Positions 1 to 7,994 of a stretch of 64,000 nucleotides of DNA are shown one piece after another. The position numbers and the translations under genes are program-made. Position 1 is the first letter of the stretch. Each line of letters opens with the position of its first letter. This stretch comes from Liberibacter brunswickensis (GTDB lineage: Bacteria > Pseudomonadota > Alphaproteobacteria > Rhizobiales > Rhizobiaceae): positions 21,832 to 85,831 of the forward strand of contig NZ_JAAEJX010000005.1 of assembly GCF_036858155.1 (NCBI RefSeq). The letters run 5' to 3'. Under the pieces are notes generated by a model that saw only the letters and a list, made by a program, of their open reading frames with translations, was not told where the DNA came from and made no database searches.

Positions 1-1
1 T

Positions 2-247
2 GGCTTTTTCTCTAACTCCCAAGGATATCCTGCAGAGGTGATAAAATATTTGAGGGCGATTGAACGTCTTATCGTGGACTCAGATCCACAATTCGCTAGT
101 CATGATCTTGGAATATGTCGTGCAACACTGGAAAAACAGTTATCCGCAATATCACAGATAAAGCTGGAGAACCTGTCTTTCCTGTGCCCGAAGGATAATC
201 TTAAATCCAAAATAGATTATTTGAGAGAAAAAACTTTCCTTCTATGA
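2..247 (+). CDS. 3' part of a hypothetical, possibly phage-derived protein (truncated by window edge)
   Basis: The reading frame is open from the first bases of the window to the TGA at 245-247, so the visible 81 codons are the C-terminal end of a longer protein. The GTG at 38 is only an internal codon and the true start lies outside. The sequence is hydrophilic and probably helical and ends in LREKTFLL. I do not recognise a family. The phage-like setting (double-HTH repressor, degenerate tRNA, broken small ORFs just downstream) suggests a prophage remnant, but that is inference. Confidence 0.4.
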   Translation, partial: GFFSNSQGYPAEVIKYLRAIERLIVDSDPQFASHDLGICRATLEKQLSAISQIKLENLSFLCPKDNLKSKIDYLREKTFLL

Positions 248-301
248 TCAGCCAAAAACGGCAAAATAAGTAAATTATTTTGAATATTAAAGTTGAACAT
301 T

Positions 302-439
302 TCAATATTCATCTTCCATGGCTTTTTCTACACGTACTTCATCCTCTTCTTGTTTTCTTATAGCCCATTCAACAGCCCGTTTTTGTTTAAATTTAGAAGA
401 AATCTCATCTAGTAATTTATCAACTGTATATTTTAACAT
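302..439 (-). CDS. Small charged hypothetical protein (45 aa)
   Basis: ATG at 437-439 opens a 45-codon frame ending in TGA at 302-304. The product starts MLKYTVDKLLDEISSK and is strongly charged and probably helical, without a signal or membrane segment. It overlaps the 3' end of the interrupted ORF at 420-662 by 20 bp in the same direction, the close packing typical of phage early operons. No clear ribosome-binding site is visible, so translation may depend on coupling. Function unknown. Confidence 0.4.
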   Translation of the reverse strand: MLKYTVDKLLDEISSKFKQKRAVEWAIRKQEEDEVRVEKAMEDEY

Positions 440-662
440 GGTCAGTCAGAACTTTTTTCAATTCTGAATAGTTAATAGTTGTTAGAGTATCTCTAGAATG
501 CAAGATAATATCAGTATATCCTTTGAATTTCTTAGACGATTCAACTAGATCACACCTACATTCATCCTCATTAGTGGGATCAATCCTTTTTTGACCTCTT
601 AGCTAATTCCATTCATCCCGTGACTCAATATCATCCATCCAATGTTGTTGTACTTTTCCCAT
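420..662 (-). pseudogene. Small phage-like ORF interrupted by an in-frame amber codon
   Basis: A frame starts at ATG 660-662 (MGKVQQHWMDDIESRDEWN), meets TAG at 603-605, then stays open in the same frame for about 60 codons (from LRGQKRIDPTNEDECR) to TGA at 420-422. The joined product would be about 80 residues, hydrophilic and Asp/Glu rich. A single GAG-to-TAG change would explain the break. The family is not recognised. Alternatives are a genuine 19-residue peptide or read-through, both less likely than decay. Confidence 0.4.
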
Positions 663-685
663 TATCCTATATATAGTTTTTATCA

Positions 686-762
686 TGGCAGGAGCAATGG
701 GATTCGAATCCACGACCTACGGGTTTTGGAAACCGTCGCTTTACCAATTAAGCTATACTCCC
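686..762 (-). tRNA. tRNA-Trp(CCA)-like gene, degenerate, possibly a pseudogene
   Basis: The reverse strand folds as a 77-nt cloverleaf with encoded CCA: acceptor GGGAGTA/TGCTCCT, discriminator G, D-arm GCTT/AAGC and anticodon loop TTCCAAA (CCA, Trp). Two faults stand out. The 3' anticodon strand reads ACCCG, where deleting one C would give a perfect ACCGT pairing with ACGGT. The T-stem has an A-C mismatch at the normally invariant 53-61 pair. This looks like a damaged extra tRNA-Trp, perhaps carried or used as an attachment site by a phage. Confidence 0.6.
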
Positions 763-775
763 CCTATACTAAACA

Positions 776-976
776 TTAGTCTTTGTCATATTTAATCTTT
801 TTCGCTATTTTAGCTATCTCTCTTTGTAACTCTATGCCTTCATTTACAGTGAGATTACAAATCCCATCACGGATATCATCCACTGATAGTTTCTTCTCTT
901 TATTAATTAATTCACAACTGGCTAATGAGCCACTAGAGATCAATGTCGATGCAATTAATAATTTTTTAATGTTCAT
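776..976 (-). CDS. Small predicted lipoprotein (66 aa)
   Basis: I place the start at ATG 974-976 because GGAGGC lies just upstream and the product then begins with a lipoprotein signal: MNIKK, a hydrophobic stretch, and lipobox SLASC with Cys at residue 21. The mature part is about 45 residues, charged and helical, and ends KKIKYDKD. It would be an inner- or outer-membrane-anchored periplasmic protein. It resembles in size and design the four lipoproteins at 44192-45586. No family recognised. Confidence 0.55.
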   Translation of the reverse strand: MNIKKLLIASTLISSGSLASCELINKEKKLSVDDIRDGICNLTVNEGIELQREIAKIAKKIKYDKD

Positions 977-1618
977 TATTTTGCCTCCATAGTTTGTTTT
1001 TCCCTTCTTTCTACTATGAAATTGCATATGTAATCAGCCCTTAACATATAAAAAGCGTTAGTTTTCAACCTTTAGCTGTTGCTATTAATTAAGTAGGAAG
1101 CAAGGGTTCAACCATGTCCAATACAAACAACATATCTATAATTGATGTGTGTTCATTTTCTAACAAACGATAGGATTTTTACCGTCTCTTCAATTGCTTC
1201 AAAAACACTTTCCTTTTGAATCCAAAAATATATTACGGATTTAATTCGCTATTTAACGTTTTTCTTCCTCATTCATGAAGGGAAACAGAGCAAGTAATTT
1301 CTCTAAAGGTTTAGAGTAACTCCGCATGATATGTCGCATAGCTTAAATGTGGAAACCATTACTTATTTTCTTAGGTTTTCACTTCAATTTTTCCCCTGCT
1401 CAAAACTTCCTTATAAAATTCATGATCTACTGAAAATTAAGAAAATCCGAGAAGGGGTTGTGCTCAAACTCATCATGAAGATTTGAAGTTTGATTAGCGA
1501 GAGTATGTAAGAATAAATGTTTCTAGTCAATACTAAAAAAAACATTTATTTTTAAATTATTTTATAAAAAGAGGGTGATAAACTTTACTAAATCTTTGAT
1601 TTAAGTTATAAAATATGT
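977..1618. other. Intergenic region, about 640 bp
   Basis: No convincing gene is seen. A 19-codon frame (1114-1173) is too short to support. The last 65 bases before the repressor, from about 1553, resemble the sequence before its broken copy (from about 24479), so this end belongs to the duplicated unit and probably holds its promoter. Confidence 0.5.
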
Positions 1619-2311
1619 ATGGAAGAAGTTATGAAAAACAGCCCAGATTGGATAAAAATAGGAAGTAGATTTAAGCAGTTTAGAGAATCCCTGCGGTTAA
1701 GCCGAGATCAGATGGGGGAACTAGCTAATCAACTACGAAACGCTATTAGTAATTTCGAACTAGGCTATACACCAGCTAGTACTAACTACGCTCTGTTCTT
1801 GCGTAACGAATTTGGTGCGTCTTTCGATTGGCTATATGACGGTTTTGAAACCCTAATATATGAAAAAGACAAAATTAAAAAAAGCTCTTTAGATGCTAAA
1901 TCTATAGGATCTAGACTAAAAGAATCCCGTAAAGAGTTGGGATTAACTCAAAAAGAATTTGGGTCTTTGATAGGATTGACACATGCGGGGATAAGTAACA
2001 TGGAAAACGGGCACTGTAAGCCTGAAATTAAAACCGCCCTTAAAATCAAAAGAGCTTTAAACAAACCTTTAGATTGGATCTATTTTGGTGATGAGTGTAT
2101 CACACCTAAAAAAAGAGGGATCAATAAACCTACAATTGAACAGAAACCTTATATACCCCTAAAACAAGTTAGAAAAGAGCTGAAAGAGAAAGTTATGTCT
2201 TATGTTAAAAACCTAGATACTAACGAACTTTCGCTATTAGCCACTCGGTTACGAATGGAAAACAAAGATAAGACTGCTCACACAACACAATCTAATAAAA
2301 CCATTCTATAG
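1619..2311 (+). CDS. Phage-type repressor with two XRE-family HTH domains
   Basis: This 230-residue DNA-binding protein has two related helix-turn-helix domains: about residues 13-75 (IGSRFKQFRESLRLSRDQM, ending FDWLYDGFE) and about 98-160 (IGSRLKESRKELGLTQKEF, ending LDWIYFGDE). The shared IGSR start and DWxY end indicate internal duplication. The C-terminal ~60 residues are basic and hydrophilic, with no peptidase domain, so cleavage by RecA-type induction is not expected. A related but frameshifted copy lies at 24545-25278, nearly identical in its last 250 bp. ATG 1619 is the first start; ATG 1631 is an alternative. Probable role: phage or element transcription control. Confidence 0.75.
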   Translation: MEEVMKNSPDWIKIGSRFKQFRESLRLSRDQMGELANQLRNAISNFELGYTPASTNYALFLRNEFGASFDWLYDGFETLIYEKDKIKKSSLDAKSIGSRLKESRKELGLTQKEFGSLIGLTHAGISNMENGHCKPEIKTALKIKRALNKPLDWIYFGDECITPKKRGINKPTIEQKPYIPLKQVRKELKEKVMSYVKNLDTNELSLLATRLRMENKDKTAHTTQSNKTIL

Positions 2312-2318
2312 AATATTT

Positions 2319-4223
2319 CTATTTTATATCCATTTTAATATTCTTAGAAATCATATTTAAACGAGGTGGATAATTTAGCACGTGATGTCCTTCGCATAAT
2401 AGACTTAAGTTTGGATTATAGCATGGATCTCTTTCTATGATATTTTTCCAACGTTTTTTTAAGTATACACATGCATTTTGAAACGCAATCATTTTTTCTA
2501 TTGTTTCATGATCATTTTTTCTTGTACGAGATTCTTCATGGTACAAGTCTGCATGTGGAGTCCAAACATTTCTATAACCATGTTCGAGTACTCTCAAGCA
2601 AAGATCTACATCACTGAATACAGTAGGAGCGTTTTCTTCGTCAAATCCACCTACTTGTGTAAAGCATTTTTTACTTATAACCATACAAGCACCCGTGACG
2701 GCAGAAACTGAATGTGTACAGTGCATTGCAAAAGCTTGCAAATTTGGATCACGACATTGTGCTCGATGATGTTTGTTTTTGTGTCCTGCAATTCCACCAA
2801 TTCCCATAACAACACCACCATGTTGTAGTCGTCTTTTACGACTTTTCTTTTTCCATAATAACTTCTGCTCACGATACCATAAACGTGCTCCGACAATTCC
2901 AACTTGTTTTTGACGTGCTATCGCTACCATTTCAGATAACCATTGCCCACTAATAACTTCTGTATCGTTATTGAGAAAGCAAATATATTGGCCTTTTGCA
3001 TGTATCGAGGCGTTATTATTTATCTTTGAATAATTAAAAGGATATGTATCGTCTTTTATAACACGCAAGTTTGAATGTTTTTTTGAAATGTTTTTCAGAT
3101 AAGTTAAGGTTTTTGGATCATCTGATAGATTATCAATTATAATTACTTCAAAATGAGAATAAACGGTTTTTTGATAGATGCTTTTCAGACATACCTTTAA
3201 AAGATTATGATAATTATAAGTAGGTATAATAATACTGACTAAGGGAATTTTTTCTTTAGGTATCATGTAATGAGTACGATATTGAACACCCTCAAAAACT
3301 GCTTTAGCTAATGTGCCAGAGCGTTTAAAATATTCATTTAAAGCCTTTTCTCCTGCTTTTCCAGCGTAATTTTTATTACTCATTTTTTGAGCTGCGCTTC
3401 CATCATGAATGCGCCAGTGATAAAGAACACGAGGTATATGAATTATTTGTGAAACATCAATTTTGTCTAAGAATCTAAGGGCTAGATCATAATCTTGTGA
3501 ACCTTCAAAACCTTCTCTAAATCCTCCTATTTCTCTAAAAGTTTTTGCTCTATAAACTCCTAAATGAGAGATCATATTATGAACATAAAAAAGGTCAATA
3601 TTAAAATCATATTTAAAATATGGCCCACTTCGTACTTGATTTACATCAATTTTATCTTCGTCGGAGTAGATGATTTCAGCATTTGGATTGCGATTAATGG
3701 TATCTGCCACATGATATAAAGCTGTAGGATGCAATAGGTCGTCGTCGTCTAGAAGAGCAATCCACTCACTTGTTGCTAATTGAGCTGCACTATTAGAAGC
3801 GGCAGAGATATGTCCATTTTTAGATCGAAAAACTACTTTAATTCTTGGATCCATATTAGAATGTTTTTTTAGTATCGATACTATTTTGGGATCATCGGAA
3901 CAATCTTCTGCAATGCACAATTCCCAATTATGGTAAATTTGGTTTCGAACGGACTCTATTGCCATTTCCAACCATTCTGTTTTAATTTTATATACAGGCA
4001 TAATCACAGATATAAGTGGTTTTTCTTTCCATTTTGATATTTCTAAAAGGATTCTTTTTGTAAGTTTAGGAGATGCATCATGAAATATTTCTGACCATTT
4101 TACATATTCGTTGTCAAATTGTTTGATTTTTTTAATCCGAAGCCTAAGAGGCCGATACAATTTAAATTTTATTTTTCTAAAAAGAGATTTTAAAATATTC
4201 TTATAGGAGGTTTTTACCGCCAT
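2319..4223 (-). CDS. Two-domain family 2 glycosyltransferase
   Basis: This 634-residue protein carries two GT-A (GT2) domains in tandem. The first begins near residue 70 (PLISVIMPVYK) with the metal-binding DDDD at 159-162. The second begins near 327 (IPLVSIIIPTYN) with NND near 418-420 and a late EES/DLYH region. Such proteins transfer sugars from nucleotide donors to lipid-linked glycans on the cytoplasmic face of the inner membrane. No membrane segments are seen; the basic N-terminus may aid membrane contact. The start is supported by GGAGA seven bases upstream of the ATG. It is divergent from the rhamnose genes, so a rhamnosyl or related transfer is inferred, not shown. Confidence 0.85.
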   Translation of the reverse strand: MAVKTSYKNILKSLFRKIKFKLYRPLRLRIKKIKQFDNEYVKWSEIFHDASPKLTKRILLEISKWKEKPLISVIMPVYKIKTEWLEMAIESVRNQIYHNWELCIAEDCSDDPKIVSILKKHSNMDPRIKVVFRSKNGHISAASNSAAQLATSEWIALLDDDDLLHPTALYHVADTINRNPNAEIIYSDEDKIDVNQVRSGPYFKYDFNIDLFYVHNMISHLGVYRAKTFREIGGFREGFEGSQDYDLALRFLDKIDVSQIIHIPRVLYHWRIHDGSAAQKMSNKNYAGKAGEKALNEYFKRSGTLAKAVFEGVQYRTHYMIPKEKIPLVSIIIPTYNYHNLLKVCLKSIYQKTVYSHFEVIIIDNLSDDPKTLTYLKNISKKHSNLRVIKDDTYPFNYSKINNNASIHAKGQYICFLNNDTEVISGQWLSEMVAIARQKQVGIVGARLWYREQKLLWKKKSRKRRLQHGGVVMGIGGIAGHKNKHHRAQCRDPNLQAFAMHCTHSVSAVTGACMVISKKCFTQVGGFDEENAPTVFSDVDLCLRVLEHGYRNVWTPHADLYHEESRTRKNDHETIEKMIAFQNACVYLKKRWKNIIERDPCYNPNLSLLCEGHHVLNYPPRLNMISKNIKMDIK

Positions 4224-4552
4224 TATTTTCTCCGATATTTATATAAAAATTATTCGCTTTAGAATAAGTTATATTTAGTTGATAATATTAATGTATGTAA
4301 AAATTTGTTTTTCAAAAATTTTTTTTTGATTAATATATGTAATTATTTTCTATTTATATTAAATTGATAAAGCAACGATAAAAAATTAAAATAAAATATA
4401 ATATAAATAATAGTATGTATATAAATAAATTAGTTAAAATATACGTTATTGTGTATTTTAATTGTAATAGTAATTTTATAATTATTAACTGTTTTTGTAT
4501 ATTCATTCCTAAAAATATTTTTGTATTTTTTATATTTAAATGAGTTTCTAAT
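4224..4552. other. AT-rich divergent promoter region
   Basis: These 329 bp separate the minus-strand glycosyltransferase from the plus-strand rfb genes and are almost entirely A and T. No ORF or RNA is seen. The divergent arrangement means promoters for both directions must lie here, but I cannot assign specific boxes in such biased sequence. Confidence 0.45.
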
Positions 4553-5140
4553 ATGTATGTACGTATTGTAAAAAATAAAAAATTTGCAGATTCTAGAGGT
4601 TGGTTTTCTGAAACTTATAATGACAATTCGTTAAAAACAAATGGTTTTAAAGATGTTTTCGTACAGGATAATCACTCTTTTTCATCTAATTCTGGCACAA
4701 TAAGAGGATTACATTTTCAGTATCCTCCATATGCTCAGGCTAAACTTGTTCGATGTATTGCTGGTCGGATTTTTGATGTTGCTGTCGATATACGTAAAAA
4801 TTCTCCAACTTATGGACATTGGTTTGCATTAGAATTATCAGCAGATAATTGTTTGCAGCTTTATATTCCTGCTGGATTTGCACATGGTTTCATAACCTTA
4901 GAAATGAATACTGAGGTAATTTATAAAGTTACAAATCATTATTCTTTAGAACATGATTCTGGAATTATTTGGAAAGATAAAAGTATAGATATAAAATGGC
5001 CATTATTGGATATTATTTCTCCTTCTCTATCTGAAAAGGATAATAATCTGCCATTTTTAAATCAGCTAGATAGTCCTTTTGAATATGATGGTTTGCCACT
5101 TATTCCATTAGAAATAGAAAGGAATATATTATGCGTATAA
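4553..5140 (+). CDS. rfbC: dTDP-4-dehydrorhamnose 3,5-epimerase
   Basis: RmlC/RfbC converts dTDP-4-keto-6-deoxyglucose to dTDP-4-keto-L-rhamnose, step 3 of dTDP-L-rhamnose synthesis. The 195-residue length is normal. Recognisable parts are the DSRGWFSETYN start, DNHSFS, the catalytic-His segment GTIRGLHFQ, the cupin core (IPAGFAHGF) and IIWKDKSIDIKWPL near the end. It is the first gene of the plus-strand cluster and overlaps rfbB by 10 bp, so the two are surely co-translated. The order rfbC-B-D-A covers the whole pathway. Confidence 0.93.
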   Translation: MYVRIVKNKKFADSRGWFSETYNDNSLKTNGFKDVFVQDNHSFSSNSGTIRGLHFQYPPYAQAKLVRCIAGRIFDVAVDIRKNSPTYGHWFALELSADNCLQLYIPAGFAHGFITLEMNTEVIYKVTNHYSLEHDSGIIWKDKSIDIKWPLLDIISPSLSEKDNNLPFLNQLDSPFEYDGLPLIPLEIERNILCV

Positions 5141-6204
5141 TCGTTACAGGAGGTGCAGGTTTTATTGGTTCAGCATTGTGTCGATATTTAGTAAATGATT
5201 TGAAAATAAAAGTCTTAGTCATAGATAAATTAACTTATGCTGGCAATTTAGATTCTTTAAAAGATATTTCTAAAAGTAATTTGTTCTCATTTTTACAAGG
5301 AGATATTTGCGATCGAAAATGTATTAATACTGTTTTAAAGGAATTTCAGCCAGATGCTATCATGAATCTTGCAGCTGAAAGTCATGTAGATCGATCTATT
5401 CTAGGAGCATATGAATTTATTAATACAAATATCATGGGTACCTTTTTCTTGTTGGAAGAAACAAGATTATGGTGGTCATGCTTATCTAGAGATAGAAAAA
5501 ATAATTTTCGTTTTTTGCAAATATCAACAGATGAAGTATATGGATCTTTGGAGACAGGTTTGTTCTCTGAAGATACGCCTTATAATCCATCTTCTCCGTA
5601 TTCTGCTTCAAAAGCTTCGTCGGATCATTTAGTTATGTCATGGGGACATACATATGGCATGCCAGTTCTTTTGTCCAATTGCTCTAATAATTACGGTCCT
5701 TATCATTTCCCTGAAAAATTAATACCTTTAGCTATTACTAGAATGATAAATGGATCCGATGTTTTTCTTTATGGTGATGGACAAAATGTACGTGATTGGC
5801 TTTATGTTGAAGATCATGTGCGAGCATTATACTTAGTTCTTAGAAAAGGGAGAGTAGGGGAAAAATATAATATTGGTAGTAATAATGAAAGAAAAAACAT
5901 TGATATTATAAGTAAAATTAGTAGATTATTAGATATACTTATCCCGAAATCTTATTCTCATAGTAAATTAATTCGTTTTACAAAAGATCGTCCAGGACAT
6001 GATCTTCGTTATGCTATTGATTCTTCTAAGATTAAATCTGAAATAGGATGGTTTGCTAAAGAAAATATGGAAAGTGGTTTAAATAAAACTGTTCGTTGGT
6101 ATTTGGATAATAGTTGGTGGTGGCTTCCTTTATATAAAGAATTAAAAATTGATAATCACTCCACATGGGAAAATTTAAATGAAGTGCCTTGTAATAGGAA
6201 ATAA
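5131..6204 (+). CDS. rfbB: dTDP-glucose 4,6-dehydratase
   Basis: RmlB/RfbB is an NAD-dependent short-chain (extended SDR) enzyme that turns dTDP-glucose into dTDP-4-keto-6-deoxyglucose. Residues 7-13 are the Rossmann motif GGAGFIG. The catalytic segments STDEVYGSL and YSASKASSDH (YxxxK) are present, as are SNNYGP and the nucleotide-binding DRPGHDLRYAID. At 357 residues it is full length. The start overlaps rfbC, and the last 26 bp overlap rfbD. Confidence 0.95.
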   Translation: MRIIVTGGAGFIGSALCRYLVNDLKIKVLVIDKLTYAGNLDSLKDISKSNLFSFLQGDICDRKCINTVLKEFQPDAIMNLAAESHVDRSILGAYEFINTNIMGTFFLLEETRLWWSCLSRDRKNNFRFLQISTDEVYGSLETGLFSEDTPYNPSSPYSASKASSDHLVMSWGHTYGMPVLLSNCSNNYGPYHFPEKLIPLAITRMINGSDVFLYGDGQNVRDWLYVEDHVRALYLVLRKGRVGEKYNIGSNNERKNIDIISKISRLLDILIPKSYSHSKLIRFTKDRPGHDLRYAIDSSKIKSEIGWFAKENMESGLNKTVRWYLDNSWWWLPLYKELKIDNHSTWENLNEVPCNRK

Positions 6205-7060
6205 TGGACAAATTGCCAAATCTATTTCCGATATTAGGAAACAAAATGTTGAGATTATTAGGATAGGTCGTCCAGATATTGATCTTTTAAAGCCAAAAGA
6301 TTTTTCAAGTTTTTTTATGAAATTTTCTCCTGATATAATTATCAATCCTGCCGCTTATACAGCCGTTGATAAAGCTGAAGATGAACCAGACACTGCTTTT
6401 TATATTAATTCTAAAGGTGCAGCAGCCGTTGCAAAGGCAGCTGAATCCATTGGAGTACCTTGTATCTATATATCTACAGATTATGTTTTTGATTGTTCAT
6501 TCCATAAACCTATTTGTGAATATTCTCCTACTAATCCTTTGAATATATATGGAAAGAGTAAATTGTCTGGAGAGAAAGAAGTAGCATCTTATACTAATAA
6601 TTACGTTGTTTTACGTACATCATGGGTTTATTCAATGTATAGTAAAAACTTTTTACTTTCTATGTTGCGATTAGCGAAAGAACGTAATGAAATAAGTGTT
6701 GTATGTGATCAATTTGGAACACCAACTTCAGCTACGCAGATTGCTGAAGCAATTATTAAAATTTCCCATAATTTGTTAGAAAATAATGATATGTCTTTAC
6801 GAGGGATATTTCATATGACAGCAGATGGAGGTTCTATTAGTTGGGCAGATTTTGCTGAGTATATTTTTTTAGTATCGTCAGAATATGGAGGTCCTTATGC
6901 TAAAGTTTGTCGAATTTCTGCAAAAGAATATCCTACAAAAGCATATCGTCCATCATATTCTTGTCTAGATTGTAGTAAATTAGAAAAAATTCACAAAGTA
7001 CGTATTCCTTCATGGAAAGAAGGAGTTCGTGATATCATTGGTAATGTTTTAAATAAATAG
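6179..7060 (+). CDS. rfbD: dTDP-4-dehydrorhamnose reductase
   Basis: RmlD/RfbD performs the last step, NAD(P)H-dependent reduction to dTDP-L-rhamnose. The 293-residue protein has the N-terminal nucleotide motif GNNGQIA, NPAAYTAVDKAEDEP, the catalytic YISTDYVFD and YGKSKLSGE (YxxxK), and a C-terminal RPSYSCLDCSKLE region typical of the family. It begins inside rfbB (26-bp overlap), consistent with translational coupling in the rfb operon. Confidence 0.94.
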   Translation: MKCLVIGNNGQIAKSISDIRKQNVEIIRIGRPDIDLLKPKDFSSFFMKFSPDIIINPAAYTAVDKAEDEPDTAFYINSKGAAAVAKAAESIGVPCIYISTDYVFDCSFHKPICEYSPTNPLNIYGKSKLSGEKEVASYTNNYVVLRTSWVYSMYSKNFLLSMLRLAKERNEISVVCDQFGTPTSATQIAEAIIKISHNLLENNDMSLRGIFHMTADGGSISWADFAEYIFLVSSEYGGPYAKVCRISAKEYPTKAYRPSYSCLDCSKLEKIHKVRIPSWKEGVRDIIGNVLNK

Positions 7061-7090
7061 AGTTAGATCTTTATTTTGATTGGAGGTAGG

Positions 7091-7960
7091 ATGAAAGGTA
7101 TTATACTTGCTGGTGGTTCTGGTACACGTCTTAAACCATTAACAGATTTGGTTTCTAAGCAAATGTTGCCGATTTATAATAAACCTATGATTTATTATCC
7201 TTTGAGTATTCTTATGGATGCTGGTATTCGTGAGATATTGATTATTTCTACTCCAAGAGATCTTTCATATTTAAAGGCATTCTTTGGATCAGGAGAGAAG
7301 TTGGGAGTGAATTTTTCATACATAGAACAACCTTCTCCAGATGGTTTAGCACAATCTTATATCTTAGGTGCAAAATTTATTGGTAATTCTTCGTCGGTTC
7401 TTATTTTGGGTGATAATATTTTTTATGGTTCTGATATGTTATCTATTTTTCAGAAGGCTCGTGCACGACCAAAATGTGGTACCGTAGTTGCTTGTCATGT
7501 TAAAGATCCGCATCGGTATGGTATTGTTGAAGTAGATTCTTTGAATAGAGCTATTTCTATAGAAGAAAAACCTAAAAATCCAAAATCTTCTTTTGCTATT
7601 ACAGGAATTTATTTTTACGATCAAGAAGTTGTTAATATAGCTCGTAATCTTCATCCTTCTGCTCGTGGAGAATTAGAAATTACTGATATTAATTCTCATT
7701 ATCTTAGCAAAGGTTTGCTTGAAGTAGAATTTTTGCGTGAAGATAATTATTGGTTTGATGCAGGTACACCAGATTCATTGTTTGAGGCTTCTGTTTTTGT
7801 GCAAGACGTTGAAAAACGTTTAGGATTATCTATTGCTTGTCCAGAAGAGATTGCATATCGTCGCAATTTTATCAATGATCAACAATTTTATAAGATTGTT
7901 GATAATTTTGGCAATTCTCCTTATGGATTATATCTTAAGAAAATTATTGAAATGAAATAA
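7091..7960 (+). CDS. rfbA: Glucose-1-phosphate thymidylyltransferase
   Basis: RmlA/RfbA joins dTTP and glucose-1-phosphate to dTDP-glucose, the entry step of the rhamnose pathway. The protein begins MKGIILAGGSGTRLKPLT, the nucleotidyltransferase signature. LGDNIFYG (metal-binding Asp), EEKPKNPKSS and YWFDAGTPDSL are also in place. I use ATG 7091 rather than ATG 7076 because TGGAGG sits at the right distance before 7091 and the family starts there; this gives 289 residues, the usual size. It lies 30 bp after rfbD. Confidence 0.95.
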   Translation: MKGIILAGGSGTRLKPLTDLVSKQMLPIYNKPMIYYPLSILMDAGIREILIISTPRDLSYLKAFFGSGEKLGVNFSYIEQPSPDGLAQSYILGAKFIGNSSSVLILGDNIFYGSDMLSIFQKARARPKCGTVVACHVKDPHRYGIVEVDSLNRAISIEEKPKNPKSSFAITGIYFYDQEVVNIARNLHPSARGELEITDINSHYLSKGLLEVEFLREDNYWFDAGTPDSLFEASVFVQDVEKRLGLSIACPEEIAYRRNFINDQQFYKIVDNFGNSPYGLYLKKIIEMK

Positions 7961-7994
7961 ATAATTTTTTTATGTAACCAATATTGGTCTTTTA

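Noticed and set aside
1114..1173. 19-codon frame starting MSNTNNISIIDV with AAGG upstream
   Set aside because: Too short, ends at TAG, and the sequence after it gives no coherent continuation; may be a relic but cannot be supported.
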